A program made the position numbers and the translations under genes. From Ptiloglossa arizonensis (lineage: Eukaryota; Arthropoda; Insecta; Hymenoptera; Colletidae), in contig NC_135052.1 in assembly GCF_051014685.1 (NCBI RefSeq), forward strand, positions 8,895,105 through 8,959,104: 64,000 bases of DNA, in the 5' to 3' direction. The notes under the pieces are model-generated. The model made no database searches and was not told where the DNA came from. It was given only the letters and a program-made list of their open reading frames with translations. Shown one piece after another: positions 28,301-40,070 of this stretch (positions within the stretch are counted from its first letter, which is position 1; every line of letters starts with the position of its first letter).

Positions 28301-28524
28301 TTTTTGTCGAAATCGAGCCCGTTGGTTGGTTTCTCCACGGTTTCGCCCGGCCACAAATTCAAACCCAACAACGACCATTGATGCGTGTTTAACGGGAAGA
28401 CGATCAGAGCACAAACGCTGCTCGACATCCGCGATAAAACACTCCACCGCACTTCCGTTGAGAACACCACGGTCGTGAGTGCAACGAGTTGCACGAGGGT
28501 GATTGGAAGGTGTCCGAGGATCAT
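7378..28524 (-). CDS. Secreted protein with CLIP-like module and two CUB-like domains
   Basis: Six coding exons on the minus strand: 28,287-28,524; 26,353-26,502; 16,190-16,350; 12,988-13,090; 9,393-9,988; 7,378-7,596. Together they give 1,467 bases and 488 residues, with every junction GT-AG and every phase matching. Residues 1-22 form a signal peptide (MILGHLPITLVQLVALTTVV). Residues about 86-129 form a six-cysteine CLIP-like module ending GFGVCC. A first CUB-like domain follows (CAEEV, PGFP, MCGWNSGQHLYID), then a second (GCLQHFQG, NQDYLLCVR, GMCGISYVPC) closing with IGMCLIYEQLPC. This architecture is known from a family of insect secreted proteins annotated only as CUB-domain proteins; no protease domain is present. 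The second CUB is interrupted at about residues 322-398 by an Asn/Thr/Ser-rich insertion with several N-glycosylation sequons. Introns reach 10 kb. The biochemical function is unknown; an extracellular binding role is inferred. Confidence 0.85.
7597..9392 (-). other. Intron 5 of the CUB-domain gene
   Basis: Bounded by a GTAGTA donor after the Thr codon at 9,393 and a TTGCAG acceptor before 7,596, phase 0. AT-rich; no other feature seen. Confidence 0.8.
9989..12987 (-). other. Intron 4 of the CUB-domain gene
   Basis: Bounded by GTAAGTAG at 12,980-12,987 and a TTCACAG acceptor ending at 9,989. It splits the leucine codon of the GQHL motif in phase 1. It contains the duplicated segment at 11,555-11,676. 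Confidence 0.8.
11555..11676. repeat. Diverged 65-bp tandem duplication
   Basis: Two adjacent copies with period 65. The first starts AAGTTCTACGTCAATATGTA and the second AAGTTCTGCATCAATATGTA; both continue through a shared GTATCGGAATAA-like segment (CCTATCGGAATAA in the second). Scattered substitutions show that it is not recent. It lies in intron 4 of the CUB-domain gene. Confidence 0.75.
13091..16189 (-). other. Intron 3 of the CUB-domain gene
   Basis: Bounded by GTAAGC at 16,189 and a CGTAG acceptor at 13,091-13,093, phase 0. The 15,880-16,150 part is richer in G+C and carries a 92-codon open frame on the same strand, with no family resemblance and no fitting splice sites. Confidence 0.75.
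17909..17999. repeat. Perfect 42-bp direct duplication
   Basis: A 42-base segment beginning TAGATCAGATTGAATTAAAT occurs at 17,909-17,950 and again, unchanged as far as I can read, at 17,958-17,999. A 7-base spacer separates them (period 49). The identity implies a recent duplication. Confidence 0.9.
18639..18661. repeat. TG dinucleotide microsatellite
   Basis: An uninterrupted TG run of 23 bases within intron 2 of the CUB-domain gene. Confidence 0.9.
20036..20290. repeat. Three-unit degenerate 82-bp tandem repeat
   Basis: The core word RCGATTCGCNTACYGG recurs at 20,055, 20,137 and 20,219, exactly 82 bases apart. The words around it also recur in degraded form: a leading TTTATATCNATTG and a trailing purine-rich GAGATG/AAGGAAA segment. 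The 120-codon open frame across it is carried by the repeat and does not look like a protein. Confidence 0.65.
22797..22927. mobile_element. Mariner-type MITE (131 bp)
   Basis: The left end reads TTAGGTTGTTCGGAAAGTGA and the reverse complement of the right end reads TTGGATTGTTCGGAAAGTGA, so the termini are inverted repeats with two mismatches that continue inward into a GATTT-GTTTT stretch. Termini starting TTAGGTTG followed by GGAAAGT are typical of mariner elements. A TA follows the right end; the left flank is CA, so the expected TA duplication is altered on that side. There is no room for a transposase, so this is a non-autonomous deletion derivative. Confidence 0.75.
26503..28286 (-). 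other. Intron 1 of the CUB-domain gene
   Basis: Bounded by GTAAGT at 28,286 and a CCTTACAG acceptor at 26,503-26,504. It splits a Val codon in phase 1. Nothing else was recognised inside. Confidence 0.8.
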
Positions 28525-31500
28525 GTTCGATCGGCGTTCGAGGTGCGCGCATCCGCGTGCTTTCTCACGAATCTTCGAAGAACACGAGCGAAAGACGATG
28601 ACCGACCGACTGACCGTGCAGCAGCCACTGGGGGCCTAGCACATGTTGGGCCCCTACTGCTACGGTTACCTCGACTACACCTACCAAGCGTTACCGCTAC
28701 CGCTGATCACTTGATTGCAAACATCCTCTTACAGCATTCAGATTATACCCTCACCGAGCATCTTCCAAACTCGAACGTGTCTACCACCAGGGAGATCACC
28801 GGCCCGAAAATTGTTCAAGGGATCGCGATGAATTTCAAGAACACTTTATTTCAAAATATCGTAACGATAATTAAAAAACAAACAGAAATGTTGAATTCGA
28901 TCGAAACGAATACAATTCGTAATCATTTAATTTAACATTTTTAGACAAAATATGACAGAGCGAATTAAAGTGCAATTAAAACAGCATTGAACGTAAATTT
29001 GTCGTAATCCTCGATCGATGGATAGAGACGAATTTATAAAAAGTGCAAGATGCTTGAAAATTCACGGTGCTTAGTTAGATGTTTGTTCGTAAGTGTAATA
29101 TTCTTTGGATGAACGCAGATTATTTCGGGTCCGATAAACTCGAACAGAAGTTTCAAAAGACATACAAAATGGTGGTAGTAGTCTTGGAGGTTGTAAAGAA
29201 CTCTTCCGAGGGAAATCCTGAAATAAGGGAACGCTTGTTCGAACGACTTGTGGATTGCTTTACGAGTAGTATATAATACTTTGCATACGATTAGATCAGT
29301 CGTGTGGATTTACGGGAAAGGGATCAACATTTTAACCAATATGGCACCCTTTTCTTAAGAACTTTACTTTGGTCAATCTATTTCGTTTAATGAGAGAGCA
29401 CGTCATTTTTTAATTTATCCTAGTTTCGATCAGGAGACTAGGCGTTCTTCGATCTTGAATCAAAGCTATATACATTTAAGAGATTTGGACTAACAGTTTT
29501 ATTATGCGATCTTATTGTGATAGTTCAAAATGAATAGATAGGCGTATTATTTTTATCGCAATAATTCAACGATAATATATCTTTTAATCTTCGATCAATG
29601 TACTTAGCATTCGATCGTTTATAAGTTATCAATAAACGGTTTTCAAGATCGAGAGATTCACTACAATGTATAAAATGTGCAATTTATTTTCTTTCGTATG
29701 ATCTGTACGAGTGATAAAACCACGAAATTTACATCGCGTGTAGCCAGAGTCACGAAACCATCGACGTCGAGTATAAAAATATTGCATTTCAGATTTTATC
29801 TACTATAAATTTTACCTGTTTGCATATATATCTATCGTTCGTTAAAATATGTACAATAACATACAATTGTTTAAATTTCGCAAAACGGTAGAATTTTTCT
29901 CTAATTTCTTAATATATTATATTATATTATGAAGTATATCCAGTGTGAGTGTGTATACTGAATTATTTCTTAGACTATAGTCAGAATAGGTTGTACTTTA
30001 ATAATGTACTATTATTTTATACCTATTTTATTTAATAAGACATTTTAAATTGTATTTTAAGAAGTTGAAATAAATAATAATAATGTTTAGAAATAATAGT
30101 AATGAAACATCTTTTAATGTTTTTTCACCTAAATTCTTATCCGAATCGTATATTTTCTTACCGATGTTAAACTTTTCGCATCATTTCGTGCAAAAAATTC
30201 TAATCTTCAATTTTATGAATCCAAAAACAAGAAAAAAAATCAAGTTGGTAAGAGTGTTCTCTACCAGGAATCAATTACCGAGCACGACCTCTGTATACAG
30301 GCCAGACATGCGCAGATCTGTGTTCGCTGAATATTTCTCTTTCGATATGGCCACCGAAAGGTTTTATCGAAAATAGAATTAATAAAATCAAAAATCTGCA
30401 TAGAAGAGATTGCCAAATGTGATCGTCGCACACTGGTAATTTGGTAAGTCAGACTTACTCTTTTGTACTTTTTACTATCGGAGGTTACGATTTAGGTGTA
30501 AACGATCCAAAAAAAAATAAAAGATTTATAGGTAGGGGAAGATTAATTACAAACCAAGGGATCGCCATTTGGCTATGATCACTTGGTTGCTAAACACGAG
30601 CCATGCGAACGAAATCGGTATACTATTTACATTATCCAATTTTTGTGGATTACAGTTAGTCGGATAACCTTTTGGTTGCGCGTATTACAGGTTCTTCCGT
30701 GACTCCCACCATGATTTTGTTGTTCTTATGTTATTAGCAGCATAATTTATTTAAGTAAGCACCGCTTAATAAAAGGACACACATCATTTACATGTCTTAT
30801 TCATTCTCCTGTTGTGATGAGACTCGCAGCACATTACCCACATTAGCTGTGTCGATTCTAATTATAACATGATTTTGTTTCAACGTAAACGGCTATGTTT
30901 TTCCTCGTTTAAATACATATTGCAAAGTTATTCTAGTTCTTAACTTTGCGTGATATTAGTGTCTTTATATGGTGCACTCTGTTTAATGTTTTGTGGTACA
31001 TGTGCATCCTGGAAACATTATTGGACGAATGAGGTTTCATTTCTGTCGGTAAGTAGCTGGGGATTGATTGTTATACTCCAGAAAAATTACAAATAATAAT
31101 AATAATTATATCAATTAGTTCTTGTATTAAAGAACAAAAATTAATTGTCATTTAATGCCAATCTTCTTAGTAATATAATTATAAGTTAATATATATTTGT
31201 AGAATTTCCTGAATGTGTACATAAGAATTGATTTATTTTATCGATTATATTGCGAAAACTGATTTAGAATGTGCTCTAAAATTTCCTTGTTGTATATTAT
31301 GTTGCTGAAACTATCTTTTCAGCAATATTTTACAGCAAGCATTATAAACATGGAATTATCATCTTTTAAATGCAAATTTGTAATTATGCTTTGCTTTAGT
31401 TTAGTATGAAATTAAACTATATTTATGGAAACTTCACATTTAGGTAATGTTATATGTGTATATAAACTGTTTAAATATATTAGCATGTACAACTTTGAAC

Positions 31501-31905
31501 TGGTAAGTATAGTTCATTAAAATTTGTTAGCTTTATTACTAATAACATTTATCAGAAAATTTATGATAAGGAAATTAATGACTGCTGCTGCAGGGTTGGT
31601 TTATAAATTAATAATATCTTTTATTCTATCATTGAATATTGACCATATTTATTTTGAAACTTCTAATTTTTGATGGTGTTAACGAATAAGGCATATTTTT
31701 TCCTAAAATCCTCTCTTAATCGAGAATCTAATTTTTTACATCATTGTCTTTGTATTGTGTAGATACTTTATTTTTATATATCGTTCGTTCATTTTCATAA
31801 TATCTGGCCGACCCTGATGCTGCACTTTTTTCTTTCTCAAGCCTTATGACAGTTTTGTATTTTCAGAAATCACTGTGAGGATTTTCACCTAGAGGTGGGT
31901 CAACC
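28525..31905. other. Divergent spacer with putative promoters
   Basis: The spacer separates the minus-strand CUB gene from the plus-strand zinc-finger/RS gene. The part next to 28,525 is CpG-rich and holds a small hairpin at 28,631-28,654 (GGGGCC with GGCCCC); it probably includes the CUB gene's 5' UTR. The rest is AT-rich. A 148-codon open frame at 28,489-28,935 overlaps the CUB first exon on the other strand and resembles nothing known. Confidence 0.5.
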
Positions 31906-34900
31906 ATGCAGAATTTTGATGATCTTGACATAGAGGGTCGTAATCCTTCACATTTATCAGAAGCAGGCAAAGAGAAGGTAATGCATATTACGAATTGTGC
32001 ACAAAAATATTGGACTTGTAATTACTGTCTAAAAGGGAGTTTACAAAATCAGTATTTTGAACATATGTTGGTTAAGCCTAAATAAAATTATACATTATTA
32101 TTATGTTACAGTAATAGTTTATTGTTATTTGTGCAATAGGAGCAGAATTATAATATATTAGTCAGATTAATTATAATTGAAAGTGTTCTTTATCAGATGC
32201 ACCCTTTTTATTAAAAAATTAATTTAATATTTCAGTAATCAAAATTACCAATACATTTTTTGTTCTGCGATATATATTTTTGAAACAACAGTCATTTGTT
32301 CATTTTACAAAATATTTGTATTTCACAGGAAGAATATGATCGAAAGCGTTTAATGAGGAGCAGTGTCACTGCTGAAGATGGCACTCTTAGACCTGTGTAT
32401 TCAGAAACAGAAGACGGTGATATATGGTGTCATATATGTAATATCGCTCTATTTGGAGCTCATAAATTACTAAATCATAACATGTGTAATCGTCACAAAA
32501 TGAAATTAGATGAATGGCCATATCCAGTTTTATTATGGTCCAAAAGATCAGATATTGTAAAAACAACTCCACCTGCACAGTCAGCTGCCATTGGTGATGG
32601 TCTGGCACCCGGAGAACCGGTACCACCTGGCATGGAGGACCAAATAACAAGAACAACAACGATTCAGACAAGTCTGGATCGACATAGAAGTTCTCCACTT
32701 GTTGGTCTTGAATATCTACTTGAACTGGTGGATAATGATTCCTGTGAACCCAGTTATACGTGCGTTTTATGTGATAAACGGGGTGATCCTCGTACCGTTA
32801 TGGCTCACATTACCAGTTATAATCATAGAATAACGTATCTAAACAGACATTTTCCAACTATATCGCGAGCTATTACGGAACTACCGCGTACTCCCAATTA
32901 TAAACGCGGAGCTAATGAAATATCGGTGTTAGTGGCTAAGAAGATTGAAGAACGATTTGGAAGATTACAACCTCAATTGGTTGACAAGAATCAATTTGAA
33001 AAGAACAAAATGCAGTATATCAAGAGAGTCTATCAGGATTATCATTTTAGGTAAGTTGTAATACCATTATTTTTACAATTTTAACTTTATACATTTGAGC
33101 TTCATACGAATTGAATATTTCAATTCGCGTGATTTACGAAAGTTGATGGTCGCGTTTTGACAAAATGTGCGGTAATAATCGTCATAATTTACATTTCCTT
33201 AAAATCAATGGCTGTTTCCTACGTGCAGGGAAACGCCAGAGTTAACATTTATGGATGTTTACGATGTGCGATGGGTAACAGACTTTGAAGAGAAGATGGC
33301 TGAAATGGCTGGTAATAGTGGTTCAAAGAAAGGTGAGTATATGATGATCTATATTTTTAAGATAAGTGTTTATACCTTAAGTAAATTATTTAATGATAAT
33401 CTTGTATTAAGATTCTCAACCTGCCGATGAAAAATCAGATGATAAACATAAAAGTGAAGACAAGAAACATGAAAAATCATCACCGAAGAAAACAGATTCT
33501 AAATCAGATACTACAAAATCGTAAGTTGATATTTTTTTTAAATTATTAGTCACATATAGTATTTTTATTTTATGAGACTTTTCGAAGTATCTCTTTACTT
33601 ATGTTACTAGTTGTAGCAAAAATTGTATCAACTTCCTTTATTTTAAGTACATTTTATAGTAACAACTATACTCCAAATCCAAAAATAACATCTTTTTCCT
33701 TACGAGCCACTAAAAATAAATGTTAAGTTTCTGTTTTGTCTGTTTTAGGGGATTCAAAATTCGTATTTTTACGAGGGATAAATTAAATATTCGTAAACCA
33801 TTAGACAAAGACGAGGAGACTGTGAAAAAATCTCCGAAACGTCCTTCTGACGAAACTAAATCCCTCTCATCGCTTTCAAGCATATCGAGTAGTCCATCAC
33901 CGTCACGTTCAAGATCACGGTCACCAATTCGTAATCGTAAACCTAGTTCAATGGATAAAGGTGGAAAGTACCGAACTAAAGCACGATATTCTCGAGATCG
34001 AACACGTTCCCGTACGCGTTCACGTTCACGATCTCCGGAACCACTTAGGGAACGAGATAAATGGGACAAGTATCGCGAGCAGATCAGACGTGCTGAGGAA
34101 ACACTGGATCGTGCATTAAAGTTTCACGAAAAGAATCCAGAAAAGCATCCATCGTATCCTGACGAATGGAAAAAATTTTGGAACAGGCGGTATAAAGAGT
34201 TACAAGCTGAAGGAAAAGATCCCAGTAAACACGATTTTAAACCCGAATGGATTGAATTCTGGAACAAACGAATGCGCGAAATCCATAACGAACAACTGTT
34301 ACAACGAAAAGAAGAGATTAGAAAACGCTTGGAATTGCCGGAAGATAAACCGCCAGAGAAATGGATTCCGTCAAATAGACGCGACAGGTCTCCGCCTAAA
34401 AGAAACCGTCATCGCGTAGAAAGTGATGACGAAGTAGAGTACGTTGGAACAAAAACTATTAAACAAGATTATTACGATCATCATGATGTGAGGGACCGTG
34501 ATTACGCGTATTCTTCGTATATGCGTGGAAGGGGAGGTATGTACAGAAGTAGTTACTACCCTCGAGGTGTTCCACGTACAAGATCAATACATTACGCGAC
34601 ACCCTATCCGGTGAAAGAAAAATCTCCTAGCCCTATACCGGATGAAGTATTAACTGAAGATTTAGAAGTGGTCGGCTTATTGAGATTACTTACAGCATTG
34701 GAGGGACAACTGGGTTCCCTTGGTCCAAAGATAGTATCTCTTCTTTCAAAAGCATTGGCAGCAGAAAAAGCAAAACCAAACTCTGCCGAGGAATTACTAT
34801 ACGATGAAGAAGTAAGCGTACTCTTCGAGACGGTCAAAGAAAAACTTAAAGGTCAGTTGTTCGCAGGCATGATAGAGAAAATGGCAATAACACCGACGAA

Positions 34901-36479
34901 AACTGCGATACAGAATATTGCTCAACTGTTGCATAAAGCAGCGGAGAGCAAAAAGAAAATTGAAGAAGAAAAGAAAAAGAAACGAGAATTAGAAGCTGCA
35001 AAATCTACGAGTTACATCCCGAGAACGGTTTACACGAGACCGGTGGAAGTTATTACACCTACGATTAAATCCGAACCTGTTAGTGTGCCAGGTGTCGGTA
35101 CTGTAGATAAAGTAGCTATTGCCCAACAAATAGCAGCTGCTTTGGTAGCACAAGGTAGATCAAATGTGTCGCAAGAAGAGTTGGAAACCCTTATTAATGC
35201 TGTTGTAGGAATGGCCGAGGCGTCTAAGAATTCCGATCGGCCAGTAACTACAGCAGATTTCGTTAAAGGATTGGCAAGAGGTAATAATTCCCTTTCTCAA
35301 ACTACCACGTCAGCGCCAGCAACATCCACAACAGATACAACTGAACGTCAAACTTCTAAAATGGAAAGTTTATCCGATGGAGATTTGAAATCGCTTCTAC
35401 AAAATTTTAAAGATTTAAGCACTCAAGAACAACATGGGCTCATTAATTTCTTAAAAAAATTAGAAGTAACCGATCCAGTTCGTGTAGAAAAATTAAGAGC
35501 GTTTGTTAATTTAGGTACACCGTCGATAATAGCTTCTGCGCCAAAAATAAAGTCACCGACCCCGGAAACTGTGGAAACGACTATTAAATCCAGCAGAAGT
35601 ATTTCACCGTTTTCAGTACGCAAAGGAAATCAGAATCCCGTAGAAGAAGAAGATAAATGGAAACCTAAGATAGATATGTTTGCAAATGACGATGAAGAAG
35701 AACAACAAGCGAAAAATGATAACGAGGAGAAACAGAAAACGAAATTAGATTTGTCGGATGACGACGATGATTACACGTTCGAAGACATATATAAAGCAGC
35801 TGACAAAAACGTAATTGAAAATGAAAAAGCAAAGAAAAAGTCACGAGCGTTTTCAAAGTCGGTATCGAACTCGCCAAGGTCATGGACGCGCTCTCGCTCG
35901 CGTTCAAGATCGCGTTCTCCGGTAAGATCAAAAGAACTAACGAAAACGAACGATCCGAATGCAATTTTGAACGAGACCAAACGATTAATTGCGAATATAA
36001 TGGGAGATCTTCCAAATAAATACGTGCCAAAGTCGCACCTACCGCTAGGAACTGAAAATATTGAACAAAATATGTCAAAACCATTAGATCAAATGTCTAA
36101 TACGTCAACAACACCTGTTTCGAATTTTTATAATCAGGGATATGTTCAAAATACTCAACAGACTTGCCCCCGTCCACAGGGGCCTTCTCTAAGTTATCCG
36201 AGCATGTCGAATCAACAGTTTCAAAATTATCCACAACAAGTTTATAGTGGTAATCAGGGTTACATAGACAATGGTTATAATTACCAGGGGTATGGTGGTC
36301 TAGGCAATCAGGGTCAGTACAGTGGACCGCCCATGGCATCAAACCAATACCCTAGTCAACAAAACTATGGTGGAACACCATACGGTGGACCACCCGCGGG
36401 TCACTCTTCGAATTATTCTCAACAGCAACCACAGCAACAATATGGGAACTATGTACAACAACAACAACGGTTCTATTAA
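31906..36479 (+). CDS. U1-type zinc-finger, RS-rich nuclear protein (CG7065-like)
   Basis: Five coding exons: 31,906-31,977; 32,329-33,050; 33,229-33,332; 33,412-33,520; 33,749-36,479. They give 3,738 bases and 1,245 residues, with all phases closing. Two U1-type C2H2 fingers are visible: residues about 58-81 (C-x2-C-x12-H-x5-H) and 169-190 (C-x2-C-x11-H-x5-H). After a charged linker come an RS tract at about 385-445, a duplicated Trp-rich module at about 470-520 (DEWKKFWNRR and PEWIEFWNKR), a lysine-rich coiled coil, a second RS tract near 1,040-1,060, and a Gln/Tyr/Gly-rich tail of about 120 residues. Fingers of this kind bind double-stranded or structured RNA and RS tracts are typical of splicing-associated proteins, so a nuclear RNA-processing role is inferred. 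The closest remembered relative is fly CG7065, which has no settled function. The start ATG is the first in exon 1. Confidence 0.85.
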
Positions 36480-36749
36480 AGTGACATTCAATTTAGGAAT
36501 CTTTCACACAAATGTATTGAACTTATACTGTGACTGTAAGATTATTTACAATTGTTACGGAACTAGTTATTTCCTTGGACTCTGTGCAAGTGTCTCGGGA
36601 AAATTTGAATGTTACTAGTTCAAGAATCTTAATGGAGATATAGAGATGATCCGAATCTCGAACATTTTCTAACTAAATTGAATGAAATGTATAAATACAT
36701 TTAATCGTTCGTTTTAGATAGTAACGCCAAATTTTCCATTATTACGTTT

Positions 36750-36755
36750 AATAAA
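36750..36755 (+). promoter_or_regulatory. Candidate polyadenylation signal of the zinc-finger/RS gene
   Basis: AATAAA, 271 bases past the stop codon at 36,479, in the spacer between two converging genes. Confidence 0.45.
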
Positions 36756-37240
36756 AGGGATTCCGATCACTTCTATACGAATTGTATAATATGCTCATTT
36801 CATTGTCACAGGACTTCCTGGCAAATTTCACATTTACATTTTATCGTTCCTCTTCATGAAAAATTTATCACGGTGTCAATTTTTATACGTTTATAAATCG
36901 CGTGTATCTCGTTTCGTCGACGGCGAGGTTGAAATTTATTAAAAATCTCCTTGTTTAAGTGTATCGCATAGGCGAGGAGTGAACGTGGATTTATAAAATG
37001 AAGTGTTATTAGATGGTTGATGTCAACGGGAAGAAAGTAAGTAGAACCAGAAAGTTGAAACGAAAAAACGTGTTTACTCTCAATTACAATTTTGTAACAG
37101 TAATTTTAATTAAATTCTAATTGATTGATAATACGTTCATCATCTTTATAATTTAGCAATTTCAGATGCGCGCGATAAAATATCAATGAAGTCGAAAGTA
37201 ACAATATTATTTTTACAAGCACTTTTAATGTTTAAAGAAA

Positions 37241-37312
37241 TATATATATATTTATATATATATTTATAAATATATAATTTATATATATATAAATATAAAT
37301 ATATATATAAAA
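37241..37312. repeat. AT-only low-complexity tract
   Basis: About 70 bases of A and T only, built from ATATAT and TTTATA words in both orientations and so self-complementary. It marks the boundary between two converging transcription units. Confidence 0.85.
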
Positions 37313-37649
37313 ATAATAGCAAAAACTATGTGTAATTTTTCAATAAAAAAAAAAAACAAGTTGTAAAAGTCTATTAGACAAATTAAGAATAACCTTCATT
37401 TGTAAATACTTTTAAGCGTATAAGTTTTTCATTTTTCAGAGAAACTGAACATACCAAGGAACATGTTTCTTAATGTTCAAAAATAATGATAGTAGAATTA
37501 AATTAATAGTAAGTCTAACTGTATAAAGAAACATACATAAATGAATCGTTTTATTCTATGTCCCATGTTTTTCATTTTAGCAAATATTAAAGCTACGTAC
37601 ACAGATGCCAGCCTTTAAGAACAAATTAGGAATCTAAATTGATAGAACG

Positions 37650-37655
37650 TTTATT
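37650..37655 (-). promoter_or_regulatory. Candidate polyadenylation signal of the kinesin gene
   Basis: AATAAA on the minus strand, 238 bases past the kinesin stop codon. A second copy lies at 37,550-37,555. Confidence 0.4.
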
Positions 37656-37892
37656 CTATGTATTTTATTAATACAATATTGAAATAATCGATATATTAAT
37701 ACGCGGCTGCATAGCGCACATTGACTAGAGAGAGTTATAAAGATTCCAACTATGCCGCATTTACTGATACACGCAGTACCGTGTAGCGTATATCACAACG
37801 AACTATATAAATTAATCAAATACAGCCCAGGCCGCAGTTCGTACAATATTTACATTTCTCTTTACAGACGTAGTGGAACGTATTAAAATTTC

Positions 37893-40070
37893 CTACTTCG
37901 GCACGAGTCCTCTCGTCTTTGGATAAACGGGCGGTGGGATCTGTTGGATTTTCGCAACGCTCTTAGGTCGTATCTTCGCAGACTGTAGTCGTGGTTTTGA
38001 TCTGAGTTTCGCGCTCGAAGCATCGACATCGATGTCCCCCTCGTCGCGCAATGCTTCTTCGAGGACAGCTTGAATCGTAGGTGCAATAGCAGGTCCCTGA
38101 TAGTCCAGTGTTGTTCTCGCTGGCATATCAAGATCCAAATTTAATATATTTTCACCTGCGTAACGGCAACCTTTTCCCATAGCCAAAGCGATTCGCGCGT
38201 ATTCGGAAACCGGTCTACGTGCACCAGGAATGGACGTAGGTCTTTTTATCGAGTCTATACTGGATGGCTCCGGATCCTTTATTATCCAACAGTCTTCTTC
38301 TTCGTCGAGATGAATTCTCGACAGGATTTTATTCTTTTCCTCTTCGGGAATGAAATTTTCGATTATAAGATACTTCAACTTCAGCTCCTTCATTAGTTCG
38401 TGTTGAGTTTGTTCCAGATCCCTTCTGTCTCTGTTGAAATCGTTATTGACGTCTTCGAGTTCTTGCTTCAGAACTTGCAACTTGGTGAAACACTTCCTAA
38501 GCTTCCTCGACTTAACGTCCACTTCTTGCTGCAGATTCGTGTACGTCTCCTTCACGCCAAGCATCGTTAGTTCCTCATCTTCCAGTTTCTGTTGCATTTC
38601 AACCTCCCGTTTTTTCCGCTCCGCAATTTCAGCCGCCTTCTGTTCCAATGCCCTCTGCTGCTCGTTCGTATGATCAATAATATTCTTACCCCCGCAAAGC
38701 ATCTTGCTCTCTAAATCTTTTATTCTCAATATAAGATTCTCCGTTTCCTGTTTCTCCGCTTTTAATTGTTCCGCGATGAGCTTCTTATCGGTCTCGATTT
38801 TATTATCCTCGCATCGGCTGTCCTCTGTCTCGGATTCCGAGTCAGCAGCCTCGCCTTCTTTCTTTCTCTTCGGCTTCTTCTTCCGCCTTTGCACCGTACC
38901 TTTCTGAGCCAACTTCTCTTTCAGTCGACCAATTTCTTCTTGATATTGCCTCAACAAAGCATCCTTTGGATCCTCGTTTATTCTCGGTTTGTTCTTGATG
39001 TTCTTAGCCCGATTCGCGTACCTCAGTGTCGTCAGAGTCTCATCGTAGTTATAACTTGCTGGACCTATATTCGCGACCATAATGGTTTTAGAGTTCCCGC
39101 CTAAAGAGTCTTGCAGCAACCGGGTCAATTTCGAATCTCTGTACGGCACGTGCGTAGTTTTTCCGTCCACCAGTGCCGAGATCACATTCCCTAGGGCAGA
39201 TAAACTCAAATTGATCTTACTCGCTTCCTTCAATCGTTCACCGGAAGCACCGGTTTTACTTTGTCTTTCGCTACCAGCGAGATCGACCAAGTTCAAACGG
39301 CCGACCCTTATACCACCAGTATCGTCGATAGATCCCATTTCTATGGTAACCAGAAATATCGCATGAGATCGTGAACTGTACTCGTTCATGTTTGTCGCGC
39401 CGATTGTCCTGTTTTGGTTCCCCATGTTCATGAGTTGCTGTATCTCCGCAACACTTTTGCACACCGACGTGGACAGGTCCTTAACGAACACGCCTGTATC
39501 CGGTTTTTCCTTCAACTCGAATCGCAAACTCTGATCCTGCTGCAAAAGATCGCGAATCTCCTCCTGATAAATCTCTAAGTAGCTCGCTCGTACCAAATAC
39601 TGCATGTTCTCGGATCTGCCTATGTGATTGAAAATGTGCTCGAAGGATCGGGGAATTACGCCGCGTCTATCGTGATCGTTTTTTAAACCCTCCATAGTGT
39701 AAGTTTTCCCGGTGCCGGTTTGCCCGTAAGCGAAAATAGTGCCATTGAAACCGTCGAGAACGGAGGACACCAGCGGCCTGACCGTCTCCTCGTACAAATC
39801 TAGTTGAGTGGAATTCCAGTCGTAAACCGCGTCGAATGTAAAGACTTTCACATTGTCGCTAGATGGATCGTCCCGTGGATGACGAATCTCGACCACTCCC
39901 CTCGTTGGAAACACGTCGACCACACGCGTATACCCGCTGACTGTTTCCTTCTCGTCCATCGGTCGACATCGTACGACGACCTGGACGCATTGGGTCATCA
40001 CCTCTGCCGATGTATTCGACTTCATATTTTTCTTTTTCCAGGTTTTCACTTGATTGTCCGCTTTATCCAT
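37893..40070 (-). CDS. Klp68D: Kinesin-2 motor subunit, KIF3B/Klp68D type
   Basis: An intronless coding region of 725 residues. The motor domain (about 27-365) has the P-loop [11 protein letters not shown], switch [12 protein letters not shown], switch [11 protein letters not shown] and the [19 protein letters not shown] segment. The neck reads [22 protein letters not shown] charged coiled-coil stalk and a basic, proline-containing tail follow. [22 protein letters not shown] and KNKPR match KIF3B rather than KIF3A, so this is the Klp68D side of heterotrimeric kinesin-2, the plus-end motor for intraflagellar and axonal transport. The open frame extends 23 codons further upstream, but a TATAG acceptor-like site lies just before the ATG at 40,070, so an upstream 5' UTR exon is likely and MDKADNQVK is chosen as the start. 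The upstream region is shared with CCDC47, which is transcribed the other way. Confidence 0.93.
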   Translation of the reverse strand: MDKADNQVKTWKKKNMKSNTSAEVMTQCVQVVVRCRPMDEKETVSGYTRVVDVFPTRGVVEIRHPRDDPSSDNVKVFTFDAVYDWNSTQLDLYEETVRPLVSSVLDGFNGTIFAYGQTGTGKTYTMEGLKNDHDRRGVIPRSFEHIFNHIGRSENMQYLVRASYLEIYQEEIRDLLQQDQSLRFELKEKPDTGVFVKDLSTSVCKSVAEIQQLMNMGNQNRTIGATNMNEYSSRSHAIFLVTIEMGSIDDTGGIRVGRLNLVDLAGSERQSKTGASGERLKEASKINLSLSALGNVISALVDGKTTHVPYRDSKLTRLLQDSLGGNSKTIMVANIGPASYNYDETLTTLRYANRAKNIKNKPRINEDPKDALLRQYQEEIGRLKEKLAQKGTVQRRKKKPKRKKEGEAADSESETEDSRCEDNKIETDKKLIAEQLKAEKQETENLILRIKDLESKMLCGGKNIIDHTNEQQRALEQKAAEIAERKKREVEMQQKLEDEELTMLGVKETYTNLQQEVDVKSRKLRKCFTKLQVLKQELEDVNNDFNRDRRDLEQTQHELMKELKLKYLIIENFIPEEEKNKILSRIHLDEEEDCWIIKDPEPSSIDSIKRPTSIPGARRPVSEYARIALAMGKGCRYAGENILNLDLDMPARTTLDYQGPAIAPTIQAVLEEALRDEGDIDVDASSAKLRSKPRLQSAKIRPKSVAKIQQIPPPVYPKTRGLVPK

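Larger units (their letters stand above)
36480..37892. other. Convergent spacer with two 3' UTRs
   Basis: The spacer between the ends of the zinc-finger/RS gene and the kinesin gene. It holds an AT-rich low-complexity tract at about 37,241-37,312 made of TATA and TTATA words that can fold on themselves. No coding frame was seen. Confidence 0.6.

Noticed and set aside
28489..28935. 148-codon open frame on the plus strand opposite the CUB first exon
   Set aside because: It overlaps a well-supported signal-peptide exon antisense, lies in CpG-rich DNA with few stops, and resembles no known protein.
33710..36084. Several minus-strand open frames antisense to the last exon of the zinc-finger/RS gene
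   Set aside because: They mirror the RS and acidic repeats of the real exon and have no independent support.
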